From Leifsonia sp. 1010 (GTDB lineage: Bacteria > Actinomycetota > Actinomycetes > Actinomycetales > Microbacteriaceae): DNA of 64,000 bases. The stretch lies in assembly GCF_031455295.1 (NCBI RefSeq), contig NZ_JAVDSL010000001.1:1922001-1986000 (forward strand), given 5' to 3'. Below are positions 1 through 9,786 of the stretch, piece by piece. The translations under genes were made by a program, and so were the position numbers. Position 1 is the stretch's first letter; each line of letters begins with the position of its first letter. The notes beneath the pieces are model-generated. The model worked only from the letters and a program-made list of their open reading frames with translations, had not been told where the DNA came from and made no database searches.

Positions 1-628
1 ACCCTGCGGCGTGACGGCGGAGCACCTCCACCTCGGTGTCCCGCTCGGGCACATCGAGTGTGAGCTTGAGAAGGAAGCGGTCGAGCTGCGCCTCCGGAAG
101 GGAGTAGGTGCCCTCGTACTCGATCGGGTTCTGCGTCGCCGCCACGATGAACGGGACCGGCAGGCGGCGGCTGACGCCGTCCACGCTGACCTGACGCTCC
201 TCCATGGCCTCGAGCAGGGCCGACTGGGTCTTCGGGGGCGTCCGGTTGATCTCGTCCGCGAGCAGGATGTTCGTGAACACCGGCCCCTCACGGAAGACGA
301 AACCGCCGGTCTGGGCGTCGTAGACCAGCGAGCCGGTGACGTCTCCCGGCATGAGGTCGGGGGTGAACTGCACGCGCTTGGTGTCGAGACTGAGGGCCTG
401 GCTGAGCGAGCGGACCAGCAGGGTCTTCGCCACACCGGGCACGCCCTCCAGCAGCACGTGGCCGCGCGCCAGCAGCGCGATCATGAGACCCGTGACGGCG
501 CCGTCCTGTCCGACGACCGCCTTGCCCACCTCGGTCCGCACGGCGGAGAGGGCGGAGCGGAGGCGCGCCGCGTCAGCGGGTGCGCCGGGGGAGGAGGGGA
601 ACGCCGTCCCCGTCGTGACGTCTGTCAT
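1..628 (-). CDS. MoxR-family AAA+ ATPase (partial, C-terminus outside window)
   Basis: The 209 N-terminal residues are visible. They carry a Walker A motif (GVPGVAKT, about residues 62-69), a Walker B motif (ILLADEIN) and the sensor segment [12 protein letters not shown], typical of MoxR ATPases that act as chaperones in maturing metal- or membrane-associated complexes. The ATG directly follows the TGA of the DUF4350 gene with no spacer, so [11 protein letters not shown] is probably coupled. The order DUF7847 - DUF4129 - DUF4350 - MoxR is common in actinobacteria, usually followed by a DUF58 gene, which would lie to the left. The substrate is unknown. Confidence 0.93.
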   Translation of the reverse strand, partial: MTDVTTGTAFPSSPGAPADAARLRSALSAVRTEVGKAVVGQDGAVTGLMIALLARGHVLLEGVPGVAKTLLVRSLSQALSLDTKRVQFTPDLMPGDVTGSLVYDAQTGGFVFREGPVFTNILLADEINRTPPKTQSALLEAMEERQVSVDGVSRRLPVPFIVAATQNPIEYEGTYSLPEAQLDRFLLKLTLDVPERDTEVEVLRRHAAG

Positions 629-1918
629 TCATCCATTCTTCCGGTCGGGCCCTGCGGAGGGCGTAACGGCGGACGCGGTGGCTCTCTCGAGCTCCGCGAG
701 TTCGTCGGACAACGCGATCAGGTCGCGGTCGGTCTGGGGGATGCGCTCGACCAGCAGGTCGCGGACGGCCAGTCGGTCGCGGCGCGTGATCGCGGCGACG
801 GCGTCGGCGACCTCCGGCACGGTTGCCGTGGTCGGCAGACCCGCGAGGGCGGAGAGCCGGCCGATGGTTCCGACGCGCAGGGCGTCGGCCGCGCGCAGCC
901 GCGCGGACGACCGCTGATAGAGGCGCGCACGGCCCTCGCGGGTCTCGCCGGCGCGGACCACCACCGGCAGGCTCTCGACGACGAGAGGGCCGAACCGGCG
1001 CCCGCGCCAGATCGCAGCAGCGATGAACACCACGACGAGCAGCAGCATCACCGGGGTCACCCACCCGGGTGTGAGCTCCGCGATGTCCGGCGGCCCACTG
1101 ACCGGACGGTCGTCGAGGGAGGGCAGGTACCAGACCAGAGTGCGGTGGCCGCCGAGGAGGTTGAGGGCGAGGGCCGCATTGCCGAGGCGGTCGATGCCGT
1201 CATTTGTCAGGACGGCGGCAGATCCCAGCAGGTAGACGGGTGAGGCGTTGAAGGAGGTGCGCACGAGCGAGGAGCGCCCGCCGGTGTCCGAGAAGCACGC
1301 GGCAGCGTCGTCGGCCACCCGGAAGGTTCCGGGGACGACCACATCCTCCGTCGTGGACGTGGTGCGCGGGTCGATGCGTTCGGCGCGCTCGGCGGCGGGC
1401 ACGTCGCAGTCGGCGGGAGCCGGACCACGCGGTGCCCCCGCCGCCGTCACATCGCGATCGAGAGTCTGCAGGGCCTCGAAGTCCGGTTCGACGACGACCA
1501 GCGTCCGTCCCTCGCCGGTCAGGGCACGATAGCCGTCCGAGGTCAGATTGCCGAGGGGATCGTAGACGAGCACGGTGGCGCCGTCATCGGCGGCCGCGGT
1601 CGCACGGTCGAGTGTCGACACCGTCCGAACATCCACCCCCTGCCCGCGCAGGACCTGCGCGACCGCCTTCGCTCCGGCGGGTGCGGGGTTGGTCGCGTCG
1701 AGCGTCTCGCCCGGCGCGACGCGTCCGCCGGTGAGCAGCGCACCGCCGAGTGCGATGACGACCGCGATCACGGCGAGCACGATCCACGGGAGCGCGCGGC
1801 GCGCGGTCTGACGGACCGTCGGGGTCTGAGCCGTCGCAGCCTGAGCCGTCGTCGCCTGCGAATTGCGCGTCTCACGCTGGACCGTCTCCGGGCCGCGCAC
1901 CGGCGACGGGGCGCTCAC
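629..1918 (-). CDS. DUF4350 domain membrane protein
   Basis: This 429-residue protein has a Thr/Ala/Gln-rich N-terminus, a membrane segment at about 44-64, an extracytoplasmic region at about 70-280 matching the DUF4350 type (LVYDPLGNLTSDGYRAL, LVVVEPDFE), a second membrane segment near 283-303 and a cytosolic tail. It starts at GTG, whose GTGA overlaps the stop of the DUF4129 gene by 4 bases. The operon context with MoxR suggests a membrane-associated MoxR partner. No catalytic motif is evident, so the biochemical role is unknown. Confidence 0.85.
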   Translation of the reverse strand: MSAPSPVRGPETVQRETRNSQATTAQAATAQTPTVRQTARRALPWIVLAVIAVVIALGGALLTGGRVAPGETLDATNPAPAGAKAVAQVLRGQGVDVRTVSTLDRATAAADDGATVLVYDPLGNLTSDGYRALTGEGRTLVVVEPDFEALQTLDRDVTAAGAPRGPAPADCDVPAAERAERIDPRTTSTTEDVVVPGTFRVADDAAACFSDTGGRSSLVRTSFNASPVYLLGSAAVLTNDGIDRLGNAALALNLLGGHRTLVWYLPSLDDRPVSGPPDIAELTPGWVTPVMLLLVVVFIAAAIWRGRRFGPLVVESLPVVVRAGETREGRARLYQRSSARLRAADALRVGTIGRLSALAGLPTTATVPEVADAVAAITRRDRLAVRDLLVERIPQTDRDLIALSDELAELERATASAVTPSAGPDRKNG

Positions 1919-2556
1919 GCGTTCACCGCCGGCAGCTGGGCCCGCACGCGCTGCAGCCGCTGATCCAGCGCGACGAGGTGCTGGTACGCGGCCTCGGTGC
2001 CGGGCCGGTCGAGGTAGCGGACCTCATCGAACGCGCGGGCGGCCTGCCGGAGCGCGTCGCCCTCGTCGGTCGCGATCCGCGCGGCGTGCGCGGCGAACTC
2101 GTTCGCCGTCGTTCCCGGAGTCACGTGGACGAGCGTGCGCTCGTCGAGCGAGACGGCGATCGCGCGGAACTGCTCCTCGACAGCGGTCACCCAGTCGCCC
2201 TGACGTGCCGCCTGTTCGGCGGAAGCACGCAGGTCGGCGGCGCTGCGCGCCTCGTCCGCTCCGAACAACGCGCGCCGATCCAGAGCGGAGCGGCGATTGA
2301 CCCGTGGCCGCCCGAACAGGAAGAATGCGGCCACGATCAGGCCGGCGATCACCAGCACGACGACGAGGAGCAGGACGGGTGCGGCGTCGCCGCCCGGACC
2401 CTGGAACAGCGAGCCGATCCAGTCCTGCACGGCTTTCGACGCGAGATCGAACCACGTCGGCTTCGCCGCCTGGTATTCCGGGCGCGACAGTTCCCCGCGC
2501 AGCCAGTCCTGCGCTTCCGGCGAGCTGGGGTCGACCGGGACGTCGAAGCGGATCAC
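1915..2556 (-). CDS. DUF4129 domain membrane protein
   Basis: This 213-residue protein has one clear membrane helix at about 60-82 and a C-terminal helical DUF4129 domain (about 125-195, with AARAFDEVRYLDRPGT). DUF4129 domains often sit next to or are fused with transglutaminase-like proteins in MoxR operons. I chose the GTG at 2556 because it lies 2 bases after the stop of the preceding gene; the open frame continues upstream but would read through that gene. There is no strong Shine-Dalgarno, consistent with coupled [11 protein letters not shown]. Confidence 0.82.
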   Translation of the reverse strand: MIRFDVPVDPSSPEAQDWLRGELSRPEYQAAKPTWFDLASKAVQDWIGSLFQGPGGDAAPVLLLVVVLVIAGLIVAAFFLFGRPRVNRRSALDRRALFGADEARSAADLRASAEQAARQGDWVTAVEEQFRAIAVSLDERTLVHVTPGTTANEFAAHAARIATDEGDALRQAARAFDEVRYLDRPGTEAAYQHLVALDQRLQRVRAQLPAVNA

Positions 2557-2558
2557 GG

Positions 2559-3854
2559 TCAGGCGTTCGGCCACCCGGCGGGCGGCTGCGGAGGCTGATA
2601 CTGCTGCTGCGGCTGCTGAGCCTGCGGAAGATAGGGGTCGGGCAGCTCCTGTCCCGTCTGGCGGCCTTCGACGAAGCGCACCAGCTGGAGGTCGAGCCCT
2701 TCCTTTCGCATGCGGAGATCGATGTAGAGCAGTGCGACCGCTGCCGTCTGGATGACGCTGCCGATGGCACCGATGATCGAGGTCACGATGCTGGAGAGCA
2801 CATTGACGCTCAGCTGCGTGACGAGCACTTCCTGCATGGGATCGGCCGAGGTCGCCGACGTCGGCGCGAACACCCCGCCCGCGAGGCCACCGATGATGCC
2901 GAACGGGATCGCGACCGTCTGCGTGATGGCGTAGACGATCACACCGACCAGCAGGATGATGCCCAGCGTCCGCCAGAAGTAGCCGGTGGTGAGGCGCCAC
3001 GACCGCGCGACCGCCTGCGTCAGCGGCAGGCGTTCGAGCACGATCACGCTCGGCACCATCGCCAGCTTGGTGTTGATCCAGAAGGCCAGCGGGATCAGGG
3101 CGAGGCCGCCGACGACGCCCACGAGCACTGCTCCGATGGCCCCGGCGCTCCCACCGAGCGCGGCCAGCGCGACGACGACCGCGACGACCAGGGCGATCAC
3201 GACGATCCAGGCGAGAGCGAAGAGCAGCGTCCATCCGATCAGTGCACCGATCCGCCCGCGGACCAGCTGCCACAGGGCCCGGAAGGTCAGCTTGTCGCCG
3301 AGGGACTCCCGGGCGACGTCGCCGACGATCACGCCCTGGAGCAGGGCGCTGAACACGGTCGTGATGACGAGCGAGAGCACGCCGAGCAGGATCGTGCCGC
3401 CGATGAAGCCGGCCTGGAGCGCCGGCTGATCCCGCGCTTCAGCGGAGAAGACGCGACCGGCCAGCAGGCCGATCCCCCCGGCGATCACGACACTCACCAC
3501 GATGGACGGGATGCCCTGCAGCAGAAGCGCCGCGCCGACGGTGATCCGCGGGTTGCGGCGGAGGGCCTGGAACGGGGCGGCGAGGAGCGGGCCGAGCGTC
3601 AAGGGCCGCAGCGGGATCAGGCCGGGCTTCGGCGGAGGAGTCCAGGCGGGCTGTGCGCCACCCGGCGGGTAGGCCTGCTGCCATCCCGGCTGCCCGGCAG
3701 GCGGCTGCTGCCATCCCGGCTGCTGACCGTACTGCCCGTATTGCGGCTGCCCGTACTGCGGCTGCTGCTGCCCGTACTGTGGCTGCTGCTGCTGCCCGCC
3801 TTGCGGCGTCGACCCGTTCGAGCCGGGCGCCTGCCAGTTCTGTTCGTCGCTCAC
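2559..3854 (-). CDS. DUF7847-type multi-pass membrane protein with Q/Y/P/G-rich N-terminal tail
   Basis: This 431-residue protein begins with a low-complexity tail (about residues 1-75) made of repeated QQPQYGQ- and PGWQQ-like units. Roughly six membrane helices follow, of the 'glycerophosphoryl diester phosphodiesterase membrane domain' type seen in many Actinobacteria. The GTG at 3854 is preferred because GAAAGG lies 7-8 bases upstream; an ATG further up lacks this. It is first in the operon leading to MoxR. I see no catalytic residues, and the tail may be an interaction region. Confidence 0.82.
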   Translation of the reverse strand: MSDEQNWQAPGSNGSTPQGGQQQQPQYGQQQPQYGQPQYGQYGQQPGWQQPPAGQPGWQQAYPPGGAQPAWTPPPKPGLIPLRPLTLGPLLAAPFQALRRNPRITVGAALLLQGIPSIVVSVVIAGGIGLLAGRVFSAEARDQPALQAGFIGGTILLGVLSLVITTVFSALLQGVIVGDVARESLGDKLTFRALWQLVRGRIGALIGWTLLFALAWIVVIALVVAVVVALAALGGSAGAIGAVLVGVVGGLALIPLAFWINTKLAMVPSVIVLERLPLTQAVARSWRLTTGYFWRTLGIILLVGVIVYAITQTVAIPFGIIGGLAGGVFAPTSATSADPMQEVLVTQLSVNVLSSIVTSIIGAIGSVIQTAAVALLYIDLRMRKEGLDLQLVRFVEGRQTGQELPDPYLPQAQQPQQQYQPPQPPAGWPNA

Positions 3855-3933
3855 GCCGTACCTTTCGTTCCCCCCGTGCGTTGCTCCCATGCTGGCACAG
3901 TGCTCTCGCGCGCGCTGTCCCATCCACAGGGCA

Positions 3934-3976
3934 CGTAATGGTTTCATTCAAGCTGGTAGCAGACTGCTCCATTACG
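3934..3976. promoter_or_regulatory. Inverted repeat in the divergent region upstream of mtrA
   Basis: CGTAATGG (3934-3941) and CCATTACG (3969-3976) form a perfect 8-bp inverted repeat separated by 27 bases. A smaller palindrome, AGCAGACTGCT, lies between them. The site is between the mtrA start (4035) and the divergent membrane operon (3854). MtrA proteins recognise GTAAC-like half-sites, so autoregulation is possible, but this is inference. Confidence 0.35.
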
Positions 3977-4034
3977 CTGGTCATGTCACTTCACGGCCAG
4001 AGGCCGCTCGAGAGGGGTTCGGGGAACTTCGCAC

Positions 4035-4718
4035 ATGACTAGTCGCATCCTGGTTGTCGACGACGACACCGCGCTTGCGGAGATGATCGGCATCGTCCTC
4101 CGCACCGAGGGATTCGACCCCGTGTTCTGCGAAGACGGATCCCTCGCAGTGGACACCTTCCGGTCGTCCAAGCCCGACCTCGTGCTGCTCGACCTGATGC
4201 TCCCCGGCCTCGACGGGATCGAGGTGTGCGGTCGCATCCGGGCCGAGTCGGGCACCCCGATCATCATGCTCACCGCGAAGTCCGACACCGCCGACGTCGT
4301 GAAGGGCCTCGAGTCCGGGGCGGACGACTACATGGTGAAGCCCTTCAACCCGAAGGAGCTGGTCGCCCGCATCCGCACCCGGCTGCGTCCGGCGCCCGCC
4401 GCGCCGCCGACCGACGAGCTGACGGTCGGCGACCTCATCGTCGACGTCGCCGGGCATGAGGTACGCCGCGGAGACACCCGCATCGCGCTCACCCCGCTGG
4501 AGTTCGACCTCCTGCTCGCACTCGCCTCCAAGCCGCAGCAGGTCTTCACGCGCGAGATGCTGCTCGAGCAGGTCTGGGGCTACCACTACAAGGCGGACAC
4601 GCGTCTGGTGAACGTGCACGTGCAGCGCCTCCGCGCCAAGGTGGAGCAGGATCCGGACAACCCGAAGATCGTCATGACCGTGCGCGGCGTCGGCTACCGC
4701 GCCGGCGCCGCGGCCTAG
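4035..4718 (+). CDS. mtrA: Response regulator MtrA (OmpR family)
   Basis: This 227-residue protein has a receiver domain at 1-120 (acidic pocket DDD at 9-11, phosphoacceptor D53 in LLDLMLPG, K102 in MVKPF) and a winged-helix DNA-binding domain at about 130-225 (VWGYHYKADTRLVNVHV, VRGVGYRAG). It is close in length and sequence to mycobacterial MtrA, an essential regulator of cell division, replication timing and cell-wall hydrolases. It precedes mtrB by 15 bases and lpqB, the conserved three-gene operon. GGGGAA lies upstream of the ATG. Confidence 0.97.
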   Translation: MTSRILVVDDDTALAEMIGIVLRTEGFDPVFCEDGSLAVDTFRSSKPDLVLLDLMLPGLDGIEVCGRIRAESGTPIIMLTAKSDTADVVKGLESGADDYMVKPFNPKELVARIRTRLRPAPAAPPTDELTVGDLIVDVAGHEVRRGDTRIALTPLEFDLLLALASKPQQVFTREMLLEQVWGYHYKADTRLVNVHVQRLRAKVEQDPDNPKIVMTVRGVGYRAGAAA

Positions 4719-4733
4719 CGACCGGAGCCACGG

Positions 4734-6368
4734 ATGGGCGCGCGGTGGCCGACTCGGGACTGGTGGCGCCAGGCGCCCACCCGTCTCGCGCGCCTGTGGC
4801 GCAGCTCGCTGCAGTTGCGGACCGTCGCCATCACGCTGCTGCTCACCGGTGTCGCCATCCTCGTCACCGGCGTGTACATGTCGCTGAGCATCAGCAACGA
4901 CCTGTACCAGTCGCGGCTCGACCAGGCCCTCCGCGATTCCAGCCGCGCGACCACCACCGCGCAGTCGACCCTCAACGCCTCCGACGTGTCCTCCGGGGAT
5001 GCGGGCAAGAATCTGCTCAACACCGTCCTGCAGAGCGTGCAGGCCTCGACCTCGAGCCGTCTCGTCGCGGCGTACCGGGTGCCCGGTCAGGACACCGGCA
5101 TCCTCGCCCCGCCCGACCGGGGCAGCCCGGCGATGAACTCGGTCATCTCGCCCGAACTGCGCGAGAAGGTGCAGAACGGCGGATCGAAGCAGTACTACCA
5201 GTCGGTCGCCCTGCCTGCCGGAGGCGACACCGACCCGGGAATCGTGGTCGGATCGCAGCTCACGCTGCCGTCGTACGGCAAGTACGAGCTCTACATCGGC
5301 TACAACCTGCGCGACTCGGAGAACACGCTGCTCTTCGTGCAGAACACCCTCCTGCTGGCCGGCCTCGCCCTCATCCTGCTCATCGGCGCCATCACCTGGG
5401 TGATCGTGCGGTTCGTGGTCGAGCCGATCCGTGTCGCAGCGCGCACCAGCGAGCGGCTCGCCGCCGGCGATCTGGCCGTCCGCATCCCGGAGCGGGGTGA
5501 GGACGTGTTCGCGACCCTCGCCCGGTCGTTCAACGGGATGGCGGACAGCCTCCAGAGCCAGATCAACCAGCTGGCGACGCTGTCGCAACTGCAGCAGCGG
5601 TTCGTGTCGGACGTGTCGCATGAGTTGCGCACACCGCTGACCACCATTCGGCTGGCCGGCGACGTCATTTTCGACCAGCGGGAGGGGTTCGCTCCGGCAA
5701 CCGCCCGGACGGCCGAGCTGCTGCACACCCAGATCGAGCGGTTCGACCGTCTGCTCTCCGACCTGCTCGAGATCAGCCGCTACGACGCAGGGTCGGTCGT
5801 GCTCGACGCCGAGCCCACCAACCTCGTCCGGCTCGCGGAGGACTGCGTCGACGAGCTCAGGACGCTGGCCGAGCAGAACGGTTCCGAGCTGATCCTCGAC
5901 GCCCCCGGCGGCTACTTCGACGTGCCGATGGACCCCCGGCGCATCCGCCGGGTCGTGCGCAATCTGATCGGCAACGCGATCGAGCACGGCGAGGGGCGTC
6001 CGGTCGTCGTCACCGTCGACAGCAACGAGAGCGCCGTCGCCCTCACCGTGCGCGACTACGGCATCGGGATGAGTCCGCAGGACACGGGCCATGTGTTCGA
6101 CCGGTTCTGGCGGGCCGACCCGTCGCGCAAACGGACGCTCGGCGGGACGGGCCTCGGACTCGCGATCTCGCTGGAGGACGCGACGCTGCACTCCGGCTGG
6201 CTGCAGGTCTGGTCGGCGCCGGGGGCAGGTTCGTGTTTCCGGTTGACCCTTCCGCGCGTCGTCGGACGCGAGATCACCGCATCCCCTCTGCCGCTTCCCC
6301 CGGCCGACGCCGGGGCGACCATGCCCGCGACGAACCCGTCCCCGACCGGGAGCGAGGCCCACGCATGA
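4734..6368 (+). CDS. mtrB: Sensor histidine kinase MtrB
   Basis: This 544-residue protein has a membrane helix at about 30-52, an extracytoplasmic sensor region, a second helix at about 201-229, a HAMP domain (about 230-283), a HisKA domain with H296 in SHELRTPL, and an HATPase domain with the N box ([10 protein letters not shown]) and G boxes ([14 protein letters not shown]). It phosphorylates MtrA. The stop overlaps the lpqB start (ATGA). LpqB lipoproteins are thought to modulate MtrB signalling from outside the membrane, matching this gene order. Confidence 0.97.
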   Translation: MGARWPTRDWWRQAPTRLARLWRSSLQLRTVAITLLLTGVAILVTGVYMSLSISNDLYQSRLDQALRDSSRATTTAQSTLNASDVSSGDAGKNLLNTVLQSVQASTSSRLVAAYRVPGQDTGILAPPDRGSPAMNSVISPELREKVQNGGSKQYYQSVALPAGGDTDPGIVVGSQLTLPSYGKYELYIGYNLRDSENTLLFVQNTLLLAGLALILLIGAITWVIVRFVVEPIRVAARTSERLAAGDLAVRIPERGEDVFATLARSFNGMADSLQSQINQLATLSQLQQRFVSDVSHELRTPLTTIRLAGDVIFDQREGFAPATARTAELLHTQIERFDRLLSDLLEISRYDAGSVVLDAEPTNLVRLAEDCVDELRTLAEQNGSELILDAPGGYFDVPMDPRRIRRVVRNLIGNAIEHGEGRPVVVTVDSNESAVALTVRDYGIGMSPQDTGHVFDRFWRADPSRKRTLGGTGLGLAISLEDATLHSGWLQVWSAPGAGSCFRLTLPRVVGREITASPLPLPPADAGATMPATNPSPTGSEAHA

Positions 6369-8074
6369 GCGGGCGCAGGCGGTCGTGGGGCGTGCGTGCC
6401 GCGGTGGCGTCGGCGACCGCACTGGTGCTGGTGGCGCTCGCCGCGTGCGCGAGCATCCCGGACTCCGGACCCGTGCGGCAGGGCGCGCCGGTCGCGCAGG
6501 TCAACGACCCGCTCGACCTGGACTTCAACCCGTCGCCGCCCGAGAAGGGCGCGAGCCAGCAGCGGATCGTCCAGGGCTTCATCGATGCCGCGTCCAGCCC
6601 CAAGAACAACTTCGCCATCGCCCGTGAGTACCTGACACGGTCCATGGCGGCCAACTGGAACCCGGACGAGTCGGTCACCGTCGACGACGGGCGCAACCGC
6701 AGCTATGACGACCAGGGCTCGCTGTGGCGCGTGGAGGTGACCCCCGTCGCCAACATCGACGCCGTCGGCGCGTTCCATCCCGTCGGGAGCACGGCCCCGG
6801 TCGGTCTGAACTACCAGCTGGTCAGGGAGAACGGGGAGTGGCGCATCTCGGTCGCGCCCGACGGCGTGGTGATCGACGATCCCACGTTCCGCGCCGTCTA
6901 CACGCAGCAGACCCTGTACTTCTACAGCCCCGGTTACGCCTACCTCGTCCCGGACGCGCGCTGGTTCCCGGCGCGGGTGGCATCGGCCGCGACGCGGGTC
7001 GCGAGCTCACTGCTCGCCGGACCGGTGCCGTGGCTGACCGGGGCGGTGGCGACCGCGTTCCCGAAGGGGACCCAGCTCGCCGTGCCCTCGGTGACGACCG
7101 CGGGCGGCGTGGCCCGGGTCGACCTCAGCTCCGAAGCGGCCCAGGCCGATCCGACCCAACTGCAGCGGATGCAGTTCCAGCTCGAGCAGTCCCTCGGCAG
7201 CCTGGCGCAGAGCGTCCAGCTCTCGATCGAGGGCAATGTCCAGCAGGTCCCGTCGCTCAGCGCCGCTGCTCTGCCCATCCGGAATCCGTCCGTCGATTCG
7301 CATCCGTTCGTCGATCGCGGAGACGTGTTCGGCCCGCTCAACGGCGACACCGTCAGCGCATTGAGCGGCCTCAGCGACAAGGTCGCGTCGTTGCACCCGT
7401 CGGCGATCACCCTCAGCGCTTCCCGTGATCAGGCCGCAGTGCTGTCGCAGGCGGGCGTGTATTCGGTGCGCAAGAACGGCGATCCGGTGCGGGTGGATGC
7501 GCGGCCCGGCCTCATCGGACCGTCGCTCGACGCCGACGGCTGGGTCTGGTCGGTGCCCGCTGCCACGCCCAACGCCATCCAGGTCGCCACAGCCACCGGC
7601 GCCGAGCCGCACGCCGTCACGGCCGTCTGGCCGAACGCGACCGCCATCCTCTCGCTCGCGGTCTCCCGCGACGGCACCCGTGTCGCAGCGCTCCTCAAGA
7701 CCGCGACCGGCTACTCGCTCATGGCCGCGGGGATCGTGCGCGGCGGCAACACGTCGCCCACCTCTCTGACCGAACCGGTCGAGCTCGCGGTGCCGACATC
7801 GGAGCCCCGATCGGCCGCATGGACCAGCGACCTCACCATCGCGGTGCTCAGCTCGACGAACGGCGAAGCCACCAGCATCGCGCAGCAGACGGTCGGCGGC
7901 GAGCAGACGACGACGTCCGGTCCGGCCGGCGGCCGCACGATCGTCGGAGCGTCGGGGCTGGCTCCCTACGTCGTCCTCAGCGCGGACGGTACGCTCCTGG
8001 CGCCGACCGGCACGGGCTGGCAGGCGCAGACCGACAAGGTGGGCGCCGTGGCGGTGCAGCAGGGGCAGCCCTAG
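6365..8074 (+). CDS. lpqB: Lipoprotein LpqB (MtrAB-associated)
   Basis: This 569-residue protein has a signal peptide ending in a lipobox LAAC (lipidated Cys at 28), a GerMN-like domain at roughly 210-340 and a C-terminal beta-propeller-like LpqB domain. It lies directly downstream of mtrB with a 4-base ATGA overlap; a longer in-frame start exists but lies inside mtrB and would remove the N-terminal signal. LpqB family proteins bind the extracellular part of MtrB and affect its phosphorylation of MtrA. Confidence 0.95.
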   Translation: MSGRRRSWGVRAAVASATALVLVALAACASIPDSGPVRQGAPVAQVNDPLDLDFNPSPPEKGASQQRIVQGFIDAASSPKNNFAIAREYLTRSMAANWNPDESVTVDDGRNRSYDDQGSLWRVEVTPVANIDAVGAFHPVGSTAPVGLNYQLVRENGEWRISVAPDGVVIDDPTFRAVYTQQTLYFYSPGYAYLVPDARWFPARVASAATRVASSLLAGPVPWLTGAVATAFPKGTQLAVPSVTTAGGVARVDLSSEAAQADPTQLQRMQFQLEQSLGSLAQSVQLSIEGNVQQVPSLSAAALPIRNPSVDSHPFVDRGDVFGPLNGDTVSALSGLSDKVASLHPSAITLSASRDQAAVLSQAGVYSVRKNGDPVRVDARPGLIGPSLDADGWVWSVPAATPNAIQVATATGAEPHAVTAVWPNATAILSLAVSRDGTRVAALLKTATGYSLMAAGIVRGGNTSPTSLTEPVELAVPTSEPRSAAWTSDLTIAVLSSTNGEATSIAQQTVGGEQTTTSGPAGGRTIVGASGLAPYVVLSADGTLLAPTGTGWQAQTDKVGAVAVQQGQP

Positions 8075-8172
8075 CCGGACGCCGCGTGCTCACAGCCCCG
8101 GCGCCCCGCCGGTTCTCCACAGATTCGTCGGTCGACGGTCCCCCCTCGGTGCCGCACCGGGATGCTCGAACC

Positions 8173-8916
8173 ATGACAGCTCACACCCTGGTCCGTGAAT
8201 CCCTCCTCGACGCCGCCGCGATCGTCCTCCCCGTGCGATGCGCCGGGTGCCGTCGCCCCGATCGATCGCTCTGCGACGAGTGCGAAGCGGAGTTACGACC
8301 GGTCACCCGCCTCGACGCAGTGGGCGAGATCCCGGTCTGGTCGGCGCTGAGCTACGAGGGCGTCGCCCGACGCGTGTTGCTCGCTTACAAAGACGGCGGG
8401 CGAGTGGATGTGGTGCGAGCGCTGGCGCGCGCCCTGCGTTCCGCGGTGGCAGAAGCGCAACGGCAGGCCGCGCGGGGTGGACCGGGTGCCGGCGGAGGCG
8501 CCGCGTTGCTGCCGGTGCTGATCCCCTCCACCCGATCCGCGTGGCGCCGCAGGGGCTATCACCCGAGCCGCTCGGTGCTCGCCCGCGCGCACATCCTGGT
8601 GCCACCGCTCTGGCGGGCGCTTCGACTTTCGCGTCAGACGGCCGACCAGGCAGGGCTGAACGTGGAGCAGAGGTCCGGCAACCGGCGCGGCAGCTTTGTG
8701 GCCTCGAAGCGGTTGGCGGGCCGCACCTGCCTGATCGTGGACGACATCGTCACGTCCGGGGCGACCATCGCCGAAGCGGCACGAGCGATTCAGGCCGCGG
8801 GTGGCCGCGTAGCGGGCGCGGCAGCGATCGCGCGGACGCCGCTCCGAGCCGGAGGACGTCTTCAGGGAGCACCCAGCAGACCCAGGGGGGATGCCGTATG
8901 TTTTCCGGTTTCTTAA
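8173..8916 (+). CDS. ComF-family phosphoribosyltransferase-like protein
   Basis: This 247-residue protein has an N-terminal zinc-ribbon-like cysteine set (CAGC at about 17-20, CDEC at about 29-32) and a C-terminal PRTase fold with the PRPP loop LIVDDIVTSGAT. ComF proteins are linked to DNA uptake in naturally competent bacteria, but in actinobacteria the gene sits between lpqB and hpf and its role is uncertain. The ATG at 8173 is 98 bases after lpqB, probably in the same transcript. The domain call is secure; the function is not. Confidence 0.88.
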   Translation: MTAHTLVRESLLDAAAIVLPVRCAGCRRPDRSLCDECEAELRPVTRLDAVGEIPVWSALSYEGVARRVLLAYKDGGRVDVVRALARALRSAVAEAQRQAARGGPGAGGGAALLPVLIPSTRSAWRRRGYHPSRSVLARAHILVPPLWRALRLSRQTADQAGLNVEQRSGNRRGSFVASKRLAGRTCLIVDDIVTSGATIAEAARAIQAAGGRVAGAAAIARTPLRAGGRLQGAPSRPRGDAVCFPVS

Positions 8917-9007
8917 TGGGGTCGGCGGCACTACGGTAGTCGAAAAGGTGTGGTCGATCCGCCCTTCGTGATCCGGGCGGTCGTCACGCCGGAACAGGGA
9001 GGTCTCC

Positions 9008-9709
9008 ATGGACATCAACATCATCGGACGCAACCTGGGTATCACTGATCGCTTCCGGGAGTACGCCACCGAGAAATCCGAGAAAGTGGCGCACCTGGCC
9101 GAGAGGGCGATCTCGTTCGAGATCAAGGTCAGCAGGCACAACGAGAAGCTGGGAAGCCAGAACGGCGATGACCGCGTCGAGTTGACGCTCGTCGGTCCGA
9201 AGGCGGTCGTGCGGTCGGAGGCGACCGGACAGGACAAGTACGCGGCCTTCGACATCGCGCTCGGCAAGCTCCTCGAACGGGTGCGGCGCGCGAAGGACCG
9301 ACGGAAGGTCCATCGTGGTCAGCACAGACCGACCTCGTTGCGTGAGGCGAGCACCGACGGTTTCAGCGCGGTCGGCCTCGCGGCGGCACCTGTCGCAGTG
9401 CTGGACCAGGTGAGAACCGGCGCACTGCCCGCCGTGTCCGATGAGACGGAGGAGAAATCGGAGGCGGAGGAGGAGTACTGCCCCGTCGTCATCCGAAAGA
9501 AGGTCTTCGCCTCCGTACCGATGACCGTGGACGACGCTCTGTATTACATGGAGCTCGTCGGCCACGACTTCTATCTGTTCGTCGACCAGGAAACCATGCG
9601 CCCCAGCGTCGTCTACCGGCGCAAGGGCTGGGATTACGGCGTGATCTCGCTCGACGAGGAGGCCGAAGAGCTGCAGGAGGTCGCGACCGCGGCACGCAAG
9701 CTGGGCTGA
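9008..9709 (+). CDS. hpf: Ribosome hibernation-promoting factor, long form
   Basis: This 233-residue protein has an N-terminal S30AE/YfiA-like domain (about 1-105), a charged linker and a C-terminal dimerisation domain (about 170-233, with DALYYMELVGHDFYLF and VVYRRKGWDYGVI). Long HPF dimerises 70S ribosomes into inactive 100S particles in stationary phase or stress. A good GGGAGG sits just before the ATG. The 91-base gap after the comF-family gene contains a small hairpin (CCGCCC/GGGCGG), so it may have its own promoter. Confidence 0.96.
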   Translation: MDINIIGRNLGITDRFREYATEKSEKVAHLAERAISFEIKVSRHNEKLGSQNGDDRVELTLVGPKAVVRSEATGQDKYAAFDIALGKLLERVRRAKDRRKVHRGQHRPTSLREASTDGFSAVGLAAAPVAVLDQVRTGALPAVSDETEEKSEAEEEYCPVVIRKKVFASVPMTVDDALYYMELVGHDFYLFVDQETMRPSVVYRRKGWDYGVISLDEEAEELQEVATAARKLG

Positions 9710-9731
9710 CTCCGACAGCACCCGCGGGAGC

Positions 9732-9768
9732 GTCGATGGCGGCCGCCCGGGCGGCGGCCGCCATCGAC
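9732..9768. terminator. Bidirectional hairpin between hpf and the beta-lactamase gene
   Basis: A perfect 16-bp stem (9732-9747 with 9753-9768) and a 5-base loop lie between two convergent genes. There is no clear T-run on either side, so termination would rely on stem strength, common in high-GC actinobacteria. Confidence 0.75.
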
Positions 9769-9786
9769 TCCGTCACGGCTGCGACA

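Noticed and set aside
3981-6422. 813-codon frame antisense to mtrA/mtrB/lpqB
   Set aside because: It crosses three conserved genes and has no motifs; an artefact of codon bias.
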